In this document: positions 43,131 through 53,994 of the stretch, in pieces
Layout of the letters: each line of letters starts with the position of its first letter
Numbering within the stretch: position 1 is the stretch's first letter
Assembly: GCA_037074765.1 (NCBI GenBank)
Contig: JBAMDO010000008.1
Coordinates: forward strand, 248,001-312,000
Source: Mansonella perstans
Taxonomy: Eukaryota; Nematoda; Chromadorea; Rhabditida; Onchocercidae
Length of the DNA: 64,000 bases
Direction of reading: 5' to 3'
Program-made: the position numbers and the translations under genes
Notes under the pieces: model-generated
The model's input: only the letters and a program-made list of their open reading frames with translations
Told to the model about the DNA's origin: nothing
Databases searched by the model: none

Positions 43131-44104
43131 ATTAATAACGTCAGAATATTACACATACAAGTTATATATGCAATGGAAAACTAACCGATCAAATCGATAG
43201 CAATTGGCAGTTATATTATCTGATTGTGATAAGGTCATTGATCACTGATCACTTGATTGATCATTTTAGCAGTTGATAACTTAGCAAAAGTGTACACTGC
43301 AAATATTGGCAGAAGCTAGACTGTTGATTTAAAACACTGGGATAGCAGCAAAAGAAAGTGAAAACATAGTGCTTTTTAAAGAGTGTCAGACTAGAGAACA
43401 GAAATTGTGAGAGTGAATGTAAGCATAATATCCTCTTGCATCTATTCTTCTGTTCGAAGTTGACAAAATGAATGACAAAATCAGAAAAAAACACTTTGGA
43501 AAAGTTTTGATAATATCAAATTTGATTCGAATTTGTTAAAAACAAGATAAATAAATAAATATTCATTTATGATACAATGCTGAAAGAATGTCAACAAAAA
43601 TATCCGAGCAAATGATAAGGGAAGAATCTTACCTCAGAATCTTCAGAATGCTCAGCAGATGCTTCAACTAAGTTAGAATCTGAATAATAAAGAATTCAGT
43701 TACTAACTTAAAACTTAGATTCCAGTTATTTGCCTCATGATGCAAATGAGGACAATAACTGATGTCTTGTTGTCTTGTTATCTTTCTGCAACATATAGAG
43801 AGCGCTGCAACACTTAGCTGAAATTCATCCTGTTTTGAAGTTTCAAAAATCAGCCAAGAAAAAAGTTTCGATTCGTAGAGAATGTTGGAAGAATTGAAGA
43901 CTGAACTGTTGGAATAATTGCTGAATGGTATTAACATGTAATTAACAGAACAGTAAAATTTCAAAAAAACCGGAAAATGGATATAGCGTGTTAGTTTAAA
44001 CAACAAAAAGCTTGGAATAAGGATATTCTCAAATTTTATTCAATTTATCGTTTCATCAGTTCGATTGTCTAGAGACATATGTTCATGTTCACAGTGAAGT
44101 ATTC

Positions 44105-44590
44105 TCTCTCTGGATTAATCATCTATTCCCTTTCTGGATTGATCATCCATTCCCCTTCTGGATTGATCATCTGTTCCCTTTCTGAATTGATCATCCATTC
44201 CATTTCTGGATTGTTCATCCATTCCCACTCTGGATTGATCATCTGTTCCCTTTCTGGATTGATCATCCATTCCATTTCTGGATTGATCATCTGTTCCCTT
44301 TCTGGATTGATCAATCTGTCCCCTTTCTAGATTGTTCATCCATTCCCACTCTGGATTGATCATCTGTTCCCTTTCTGGATTGATCATCCATTCCATTTCT
44401 GGATTGATCATCCATTCCCCTTCTGGATTGATCATCTGTTCCCTTTCTGGATTGATCATCCATTCCATTTCCGGATTGATCATCTGTTCCCTTTCTGGAT
44501 TGATCATCCATTCCATTTCTGGATTGATCATCCATTCCCCTTCTAGATTGGTCATCTGTTTCCTTCCTGGATTGATCATCAATTCCGGAT
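44105..44590 (+). repeat. 24-bp minisatellite, about 20 copies
   Basis: The unit is close to CTGGATTGATCATCCATTCC plus CTTT. The variable half alternates between CATCCATTCCATTT, CATCCATTCCCCTT and CATCTGTTCCCTTT. Every unit carries TGATCA or a one-base variant (TAATCA, TGTTCA, TGGTCA). Because 24 is divisible by 3, frames stay open on both strands, giving ORFs of 83-172 codons with an 8-residue period; these are not taken as genes. Confidence 0.9.
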
Positions 44591-46019
44591 ATTTTGTCCT
44601 GATTCTGATACTTGAAATACTTGAAAGAAACAAAAGTTTCGAACATATCGCAGTTTTGACATTTTCTAATATTTTACAAAAAAAGGATTTTAGAATTTAA
44701 AAAAATCTAAAAGTTGACTAAGTACTGAAAAAAGATTGCTTTTTTTTTTTAAATCTTCAGATTAAAGATACTTCTCAATATCACTAATTAGCGTTGAATT
44801 TTATTATTTTAATTGAACTTTCTTGCAATTAATTAAATAGTTTGTTTGAAAGAAAGCCTTCCTGTTTCAATCTTTACTTCCCATAAATGATTGCATCAGT
44901 GATGCTCTGTATGCTTTATATCTTTTGCTTTATTGATTATTCAAATATTTCAATCTTTGTTTGCTATATTTAAGCACACATTTAAATATTTCCCACGCAA
45001 ATTGATTCTGAAATTTAGCTGATGACCTTACTACTATCTATCATTGATACTTATTTATTTTTGACTACCTGTAACTGTGATCTTTTTTTAACAAATTTTT
45101 TTTTCACGTTTTGTAATGTACGTCATTTTACTTCATTTTCAAAAATGGTTTCTTTCGACGTAAGCAATAATTGAAAATAATATATGATAACGTACATAGA
45201 AAGATGTAGACAGAAGACAGACACACACACAGACGCAGAAATACATAGAAACCCATTGGTGGACAATTTCCTAAATTTGAGATGTTTCATCGTTTTTTTT
45301 TACCTTGCTGCCAATCAGTGCTTTGTAACAAATGATGGAGCAATGATCGTTTTTCATCATGCATATATTTATTTCCTCGGTCCCTGGTATCTCTGGTACC
45401 CTGGTACCGCTATGCGCCAATAGATAAGAAAGGAAGAGAGATAATTTCCCAAGAATTGGCCGGGAGAGATTGCTTCATGCTCATCATCAGGCCATCTTCA
45501 ATGAACCAAAAATGGTCATATATTAGGGCATCTTTAAAAAGAACTGGAAAATGCTCATTTGGGTTGAATAGAATCATTGTTCAGAAATTGCACGAATGAG
45601 ATACTTCATGAGATTATCTATCCATTGTTATCATTGATGGCTTCTCATATTTCAATTCCAAATCATTTATTTACAAATTTTACAATTCGTTGTACTTTGT
45701 ACTAATTGTAAATTGCTGATAACATTTCCATTTCGTGCTTCTCATTTCAGTCCTCTTTTGAAGCATCTTCTATTTCAGGATCATTATCATCTTTACCAGC
45801 TTTCAGTATTCATTCTCTTTATCCTGAAATTGTTAACTAATCATTTTTGCAAGATTAAACATTTTGTATTTCAATTATAACGAGAAGTTAAAGTGAGTGT
45901 TTTTGGCTTTCTTTGATATAAATGTAATGATTCAATATCATAATATCATACGAAAGCTGAAGATACTTCTGATTCTTCTGATTCTATCAAAGACAAGCAA
46001 AAACTGCGATTAATAATTA

Positions 46020-46208
46020 CAGGTAGCTGATATTCCACTCATCACACCTGATGATAACAGGTAGCTGATATTCCACTCATCACATCTGATGATAACAGGT
46101 AGCTGATATTCCACTCATCATACCTGATGATAACAGGTAGCTGATATCCCACTCATCACACCTGATGATAACAGGTAGCTGATATCCCACTCATCACATC
46201 TGATGATA
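46020..46208 (+). repeat. 38-bp tandem repeat, 5 copies
   Basis: The unit is CAGGTAGCTGATATTCCACT followed by CATCACACCTGATGATAA. Between units, ACCTG-ATGATAA-CAGGT forms a 5-bp inverted repeat. Copies differ by single bases (CACACCTG, CACATCTG, CATACCTG; TATTCC or TATCCC). The array ends about 0.8 kb before the GT92 start codon. Confidence 0.9.
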
Positions 46209-47022
46209 CTGATGCGCTTCATTATTCATTCATTACAATTAATTCATTGATTCAAATGCTTACCGATTACTTCTAGGTCATCTGCACGTTTCCCAATGAT
46301 CTCGTATATCTGAAATGAATCTTTCAAATGTGTGACCTATTATTTATGATCTGTGTAACATTTTACGCATACATTTATGACTCACATTCCTTATTACTTT
46401 TCAATCAGAAATTGAAAGATGGATTAAAGTTTAAGTGATAAAGTAGCAATGAGCATCTCCACTTTCTCTCCCTCTCTTTCTGCCGTTTTGATTTCAAATT
46501 TCAGTTCTACTTGCTGTTCACATATTCGTTTTATATTCTAAATTTCAATCCAAATTAAATTTTTGGGAGACCTCTTCGTGGATAAAGTTACTGCAACTTT
46601 GGAAATTGTTTAAGACAACTCTTAAACCCATAAAGATGTAAAAATCTCAGATTTTTTGTTTTTTTTTTTTGCATTTCATACGCAAAATGTAAACTTACAA
46701 TGACACGAAATCTTTTTGTACTTATCAAAAGGCCTATTTACTAAAATGTCCCACTGGGATTTAACTTGGATTCCTGAGATTATATTGCTAAAATTACTGA
46801 AAAAAAATCGATCAATTTGCAAGCATATTTTACTTCTATTCAGTTAAGCTGCAAAAGTTTCAATGATTGCAGCTGCGCAGAAAACAAGAATCAAATTTCA
46901 AATTTTGCGTATTACATTGTAAAATTTCCACATTATATTACAAAATTTGCATATTCTATTTTTACCTTGTAGATGACTTGTACATTTTCTGTCCTTTTTC
47001 ACTTCACTGCAATTTCGAAATT

Positions 47023-50000
47023 ATGCGGAATCATTCAATTCCACGGATTCGTCTATCCTTGCTGTTTATTTTCAAGATACTTATTGCTTCGTTATTCATT
47101 TCTGCGTCATTCCTCTCTATCACACTTTTTTTGCTACGTGAACGTTTCATAAAACCTTCGCGTAATTTGCGTGATAATAAGCTTGATGACGAAGATGGCT
47201 TCTCGTGTAAACTACATGGTAAGTTAAGTTCTCTCAACAGATTTTATTATTTTAACGCAATTAAAATTATTAATCGTAATCCTTTTATCCATATACATTA
47301 AATATTCATTAAATCTTCACTAATACATTAAATGAATTACTTTTATGAACTCATTTTTCGATCATTTAAACATAAACTATGTTTATGCATCACAGGAATC
47401 ATGCGAAATGAATTGTATGAATAATAAGATCGTTTGTTCGTCGTAGGCGTTACTTCATACACGTTATGTTATGCGTGGATACATTTTATGATACCTGATT
47501 TAGGGACAGTCAAACAGCAATATGAAATGAGTTTATATTTTTTTGCGTAACGAGAAGTTATCATTTTTAGAAGCTTAGCATAAATATGTTCCGAAACGCC
47601 TATCTGATGAGCAAATATTTGTCACACTCTTTGTCATTCTTTCTATCGTTGAGGAATACACCAATCAATGCCAATTTCAGCATTACATCTATTTTAGTAG
47701 CATTTGTTAGGAACTGTAAAAAGGAATGTCTCAACGGGAATGTGTAAAAGGAATGTAAGTTGAACTTAAATCTCACTAGGCACTGAACAACTTAGTCCCC
47801 TGTACATTCTATTTGCTCTATCAGAATTATCAATTTGAGAATTTGCTAGACTATTACTACCTGCTAAACTTTAAGATTGCTGATATAAATCTTATTTATA
47901 TTCAGTCCATTTGAAAATTTGATTGGAAATTCGGTTGAATTTGGAAGTGGAAATTTTGAAATGTTAAATTTTTCAAAGTTCCGTCTTTTTTGTTAAATTT
48001 TCTGTTAAAGTTAAAGTTATTAAATTGTTAAAGTTGTTAAATTTTCAGACTGTTATCGGTAGATTTCTTTTATTGTTCGTATTTGCAATATTTTCTTGTT
48101 ATTACTGGAATTGTAACAAATCCGTTGAAATTATTTGAATATTTTTTTTACAGGGTTCAATTTACCACCTAATGTAGAGCCTAACGAATCTACGGCACTG
48201 AATCTTACCAGCAAATCATTGGTAATTGTACGATCTGTGTTCCTTTTTCAACATGGCAAATTGTTTCTAAAGATTTTATTTCTGAAAAAGTGTGAGACCA
48301 ACGGAAGTGATGTACGACTGCAAGTTAGTACTCCCATATTTTCATCAATTCTTTTCAAATGAGGTGTAGGATGTACCGTGGGAAGTTAGATAAGGAGTAA
48401 ATGAAAATCAAATAGGCATACCGTGAAGAAGCGGGAAGTAATTAAATAGTCGGAAATTGTCTTTACTTTTATTTGTACTGTTGGATTTTCTATTTTTGAT
48501 TTTTGTACTAACTCAGTTCAGATTGACGTGAAGCAAATTTGTCCGTGGATAAAACATATTGAAAGTGATAATTGTCCATGGGATTGGGCTCCAGGATGTG
48601 GATGGTCATCGTTCATTGCAACTGCAAGATTGGATTCTGTCCCCAGTCGTGTTCTTGCAAGTTCTTAAAATTTTTCTTAAAACATACTTCTAGCTAATCT
48701 CATAAAGATGAATTTCTAAATTTTGCCAAGTAATCGATAAAAAATAGGAAATATTCCGATCGATGGTTGAAGTGAGGAGCTCTCGACATTATTTTATTGT
48801 TGAAAGTGTAGGTATATGATAATAGTAATAAGTTCTTGTCGCACGAAAATACTAATGTCGCAATGAAAATTATAAACAAATTTTAATTCGTTAGAGCAAG
48901 TTTGCTTATGAAATCATTTTTCAAAATTTAAACAATCGCCGACAAGATTGATGATAATATTTGATGGCAGTGTTTGTTGCTATCTCTCTGTCACACCTCA
49001 CTTTGACATGTTTCATTTTAGCTTAATTTCAATAGCCACAGTATTGGATTACGGTTGGAGCCATCACATAATATTGATAATATACCTTTTGCTGTATGCA
49101 TTCAACCTCTTTACTGGTCATTTTTTTTAAAATTTTGGAGAAATTTAGATAAGGTGGAAAGGACGGCTTAATCGTTTAAATATGAAAGCAATCCATGTGA
49201 AACATTAGACATATTTGTGCGGTGAAGTGTGGAAATTTCTTCAAATACTAAAAACTTCCTTTAATTAGCCCTTGTAATTGAGCCTGATAATTTTGCTTGG
49301 GCAGTTTTGTGTTTCCTTATTGAAAATTTCGAAGTTTCTTGGAAGGAGAAGTGCGCAAAGGTGACATCCGTCCTTATGTACTTGGTTTGCCGAACTAGAA
49401 GTGCCCAAGCAGAATGTAGAGTTAAGCAACGATTGAAAATAACTGTGTTCGATGATGTTGCGGTCATTTTGGGAGATGCAAATTTTACCTTGAATAAATA
49501 CCTGATATTATGATTCAGAAAAGAGTTATTCGGAATAAATATAATTTTAAGTAACTTGACAGATCAATAACAATAATAGTGAGTAGTTGACTTGAACACT
49601 GAAAAAGTGCTTTGAACCGATTTAGTTTTTACTTAATGAAAGAAGTTCTGGAAAGGAGTCGAATGAGAAGAGTTTGTCAGGATGAGTTGACTGGATATCA
49701 TATGCGATAAACATTTCAACTTTTGCAATCAAAATACATTGCTGTGTGTAAACAGAAGATAATTGACTTTTCGGAATCTTCGGATGTAATCTAATGCTTA
49801 TTTCAGTCCTTGCTAGAGTGTTTGAAAGTTGTAGGTAAAAGTACTGGCAGGGAGTAAGAAAGGTCATAGTTCGTGAAAAAGTGTAAATGATTTTTTTGAT
49901 CGAAAAACTATTTTGTTTCATTTCAGGTATGTTGACTGGCTTAAAATAATTGAATTTATTGAAATCTGGTCCTTTCAAGGTGTCAGTCATTTCTTCTTTT

Positions 50001-51949
50001 ATTTTCATACCATTTCACAGCTTGTTATGGATATACTACAATATTACGAGGCCAAAGTTCGTCACAATACTCTTATCTTTCAACAGTTGTAACATTTTGT
50101 ACAGAATCTGATGATATACATTAGACTATATAGTTTAATCATCAAACAATATGTAATCACTTTTGGAGTTAGTAAAATACCTTCCTCCTATTTTGATCTT
50201 TTTTAATACTGTGACGTTTTTCAATGCGTAATTAATCAAATCAAATTAAATTATTAAATTTGTCAAAATTTATTATTTAACTTTAGGAAATTATAACATT
50301 ACTACCATGGAGATCATTCCCTATTGGGGTGAATGAAAATCCGAACAGAGATGTATACAGGTAATTTCACTGCTTCAAAACTCCTGCAAGGTGAAAGGTT
50401 ATACGACGAAATAAACTGTCACGTTAAAATATCTACCAAGATTTCTCCTGCTTTTCACGAATCGACTTTCGTCTGCTCGTTTATTCGTTTCTATCATTCT
50501 TTTTAAATTGTTTCTCGTAACAATTTTGAACTAATAAATCTCTGCCGTTTCCTTCAGCAGTAGTTGACTGTCGTTTTTTTGCTCTCAAAAATTAAAAAAA
50601 TGGAATCTAAAATAAAAGTTAATAAATGAATTTTAATATTTTAAAGATGAATTTCAAAGCAACAATTTTACTGCTGCTGTGAAATTCTCCTATCTTTTAA
50701 AATTATCAGAATCAACGAAAATGAAAATTTGGCTGAAATGTTTTTAGATTGGCACATAGCCTTGCAAACAACGATTGTTTGTGGCGTTCACAGGGCGCAT
50801 ATTTTGTTGCATTTGTCGATTTGGACGAATATATTTTTACTACCAATGGGTCTGTTTCATTTCAAAAATTGGAGGCTAATTAATGGAAGTTCAATTCGCA
50901 TTGACCTTTTATTAATTTATGAATTTGGAATAAAAGGGAAGAGTTTCAGTTTCATACATAATCAACCGCGTGATTCAACAAGTAGGTGGTAACCGAGTGA
51001 TTTAATAGTAAGTGGTAACCGATGATTCGACAGATAGGTGGTAGATTTTACGTAGAAATAGAAATTGAATTAAATTTCAGAGTGCCTCTCGTAGCATTTA
51101 TTCAGAAAAAAGCAAAATTGTGCCCACACTGCGGAAGTTTTACCGTTATACATAGGAAAATGTATTATTCCTCTCCTCGACCTCGAAGTTTGTTTATCCC
51201 TTATCTTTTCTTTAAAAATTCTCATTTTCAACTTCAATGCAATAGGAAATTTCTATTGTTTGGGATTCGAGACGGAAAGTGGCTCGTTACTGAAAATTTA
51301 TCATATTAGTTCTTTAATTTTTACTGGATTTCAGATCATTTATAGGTTATATGAAATGTTCAGTAATTTCAGATGATTTCGACTGGCATGATATAAGTTT
51401 CGAATGGTTAACTAATGTACGTTATGGGTTACCTGAGATGGATGGACCACATAAACAAATTGTACGACCGGAAACGGTTTCAATTATCTCTACGCATTCA
51501 ACAAGAAAGAGTTCTTCCGGTTACATTGATGTTAATGTAAGTTTACTTCCGCGCAAAAATCCGTAATTTAGTGATAGTTCGGCAAGAAGTGAGATTAGCT
51601 GCTGGTGAGATTAGGTGAAGATTAGCTGCTGTTTGAGAATTATTCAGCTGGTGTAAAAAAAAATTTTTAACATAAACACATTATATTGTTAGTCTGATTG
51701 CCTTTATAAAGTTTTATCCTTTTTGAGCTCAATTCATCCGAGATTGTTCTATTACATGCATCTTATAAATGGTCCGAAACGAATGATTATTCAAACATTA
51801 CTACTACTACTTTGTCGCAGCATTTCGCCGCTGCTGTATCATCCTTAAATTCAGCCTATCGAGAAATAGGCCAACTGCTATTCAAAAATGAATTAATGAA
51901 AATTGATTGGATGTTGCAGATGGAAATTTCTAAATGCATCGGACGGTGA
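47023..51949 (+). CDS. family 92 glycosyltransferase (DUF23 type), type II membrane
   Basis: Probable Golgi glycosyltransferase of the GT92 family, which in nematodes includes galactosyltransferases of N-glycan cores. Exons: 47023-47218, 48154-48221, 48522-48660, 49269-49350 (3' end uncertain), 49927-50056, 50287-50360, 50748-50849, 51081-51187, 51373-51536, 51728-51949; about 427 aa. A signal anchor lies at residues 10-38 (LSLLFIFKILIASLFISASF). The core has WLKIIEFIEIWSFQGVSHFF, ILQYYEAKEIITLLPW, then RLAHSLANNDCLWRSQGAYF and FVDLDEYIF with the DLDE metal/nucleotide motif. The tail has KQIVRPETVSIISTHSTRK and IVLLHASYKWSET. The stretch between residues about 100 and 165 is poorly resolved: one short exon (for example near 49807-49834) may be missing. 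The donor at 48660 is also weak. Acceptor and substrate specificity cannot be read from sequence. Confidence 0.82.
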
Positions 51950-53462
51950 ATTTTATTGAATTATTTTCGTTTCTTAATATATGAACTTTGGTAATCACTG
52001 GATAATTCAAGTAGTCACTCTGACGGACGGTCAGTGAAGGAATGGATGATTTCAATGAAAAATTGTCAAAAAAGTTGTGGATTCATTTCAATAAAGTCCT
52101 ACTAAGGACTTCAAAATTATTAACGATTGTTTTGAAATTATTTTACAATTTGTGCTAAATTGAAAATATTTCACAGATGGTATATAAACAAATGTAAATC
52201 GATTGATTTGTGTAAAACGGGGATAGTTAATCAAAGGAGATGGATTTATGCGGAGAACACAAGCACTGATAAATATCAGCTCGTGTAAACTTATACTTTG
52301 ATAAAGATTGTTGTTGTGCTTATATATTTAAAGAGATCTTTCTGTGTGGGTAAAAAAGTAACCGGTTTTATTGCCGGTTTAATATTCCTGAAATCTTCCG
52401 CAAGAAGGATGATGATTCTGGAGAGAACCTTCTTGCAAAGGAAATTTCGTTTTTACTCTGTTGATTTGTTAATCCTAAAAGTTAGACAAGTATATATCCT
52501 ATTGTTGTTGTTGTTGTTGCTGCTATTGTTGTTGTTGCTATTGAATGACATTATTTAGGGACATAAATTAATGATGATTGCATAAGGTTGCTTATTAACA
52601 TCTCTAAAGCATATCTCAGATAGTTTTGATATATGCTAACAACATTTAATTACTCCCGCAGGAATATTTGCTAGGCAACAACATTTACTCCCGCACTCAT
52701 TTTTCTATGTATCAAAATTGAAATCATCAAAGTATCTCCATAAAAGCAACTCGTTATATTGGATATCGCAACATCTTTCGATTATTTCGATTGAGATATT
52801 GCTAGATTCATAATAAAAAAAAAAAAAGAAAAAAAGAAGCATAACAGTCGAAACACTTTTAATGAGCAGAGAAATAAACAACAGAATAAATAACTAATTA
52901 ACATTTAGAGGAACAAAAGGTTCGAAATAATTAACAAGGCACATGGGACTTAAAATATTACTACAAAATGAACCATCAATTCCACTTAATAAAGATTTTC
53001 TCTAATAATACATGTAAGCGGTATAGTAGTAAACTTCATCATATATTAATTCAGAGAAATGTTTGAAAACAAACCACTACTTCAGTTTTGAGAAATCGAT
53101 CATGTCTACTATTTTCAACAGCATTCTTACCAATGTCATATCCAATCAAAAAATTATAAAGAATTCGACTGAAAAATCCTTGCAAAAAAGCAGTATGAAT
53201 TATGTCTCAAAATTTTAATTTCAATGCAAAAGAAGCGAGCGGTTATTTGGTATGGAAAAAATGACAAAATATAATCGTAATAATGCTTGTGTAATAAGAC
53301 ATAGCAGATACCCGAACAATTATTTGATATGCGAAAAAGAAAAGAATTATCTGCAAAGCAGATAAACTTTGAAAATTAGAAATCATAAGTTATTTGATCT
53401 TTGGTTATGCTTAATTCTCCGAATGCTTCTCTCCTCCGGATGGATGAGGAAAAAAATTCATT
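51950..53462. other. intergenic region between convergent GT92 and vab-10 genes
   Basis: 1.5 kb of AT-rich DNA with a TTG-type triplet repeat (52503-52543) and an A-rich stretch near 52818-52838. No conserved ORF. Confidence 0.6.
52503..52543 (+). repeat. (TTG)n/(CTG)n microsatellite
   Basis: A run of TTG triplets broken by CTG and CTA triplets. It produces a poly-Leu ORF that is not a gene. Confidence 0.8.
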
Positions 53463-53994
53463 TTATATACGCATTTGAGGACTGACTGATGCAGGTGATG
53501 CTCGACAATTGACGTTCTTTCGACCACGCAATGACGGTATTCGTGTTGGTCGATCGCTATCTACTGAAATATCAGAACTCCGGCTTCCCGGTCGTGAAAA
53601 ATCCAGCATATCACCGTGAGATCCTGAGCGTGAAACATTGCTTGAATTACACGGTCGCCTAATTTTTGAATCTAGAATTAGTATAACATTGCACGGTGAT
53701 GTTTTAACGAAGTTTTTTATAAATAAATCAGAAGATAAAAGAGACAAATGAAGAAGGAATTGAAAAAAATGGCGATTAAAATTTCAATTAATTTGGTAAC
53801 TAATTATATCCCATGTTGTCAAGTAGAAACTTTACTGCTTTATTTCAGAAAAAATAATTCAAGAAATAACCCTGTCCATTCATTTCTTTTGGTTTCCTTG
53901 TTGATTTCGATATATCAGGCGTGGAATTACGAAGGATGGCCGGTGAACGTTTAGTGACAAACATTGGCATACTCCGCTCTGTCTTTTCTCTGAT
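53463..53994 (-). other. basic Ser/Arg/Pro tail exons of vab-10
   Basis: The last two exons encode a low-complexity tail with [18 protein letters not shown] and [11 protein letters not shown]. This is typical of the microtubule-binding C-terminus of MACF1/ACF7-type proteins, where SxIP-like motifs bind EB1. RIPS here is only loosely like SxIP, so EB1 binding is not claimed. Confidence 0.7.

Larger units (their letters stand above)
42757..47022. other. repeat-rich divergent spacer between HPS5-like and GT92 genes
   Basis: 4.3 kb between divergent genes, so it should carry both promoters. It contains an AAT/ATG-rich simple stretch (42985-43130), a 24-bp minisatellite (44105-44590) and five copies of a 38-bp repeat (46020-46208). 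No conserved ORF: the longer ones are products of the minisatellite or are AT-rich shadows. Confidence 0.6.

Noticed and set aside
44079..44700. ORFs of 63-172 codons on both strands with an 8-residue period
   Set aside because: Explained by the 24-bp minisatellite, whose length is a multiple of three. There is no splice context, and the opposite strand is equally open.
49361..49467. In-frame continuation of the GT92 exon past 49360
   Set aside because: It ends in a stop and has no GT92 motif; the overlapping reverse ORF is no more convincing.
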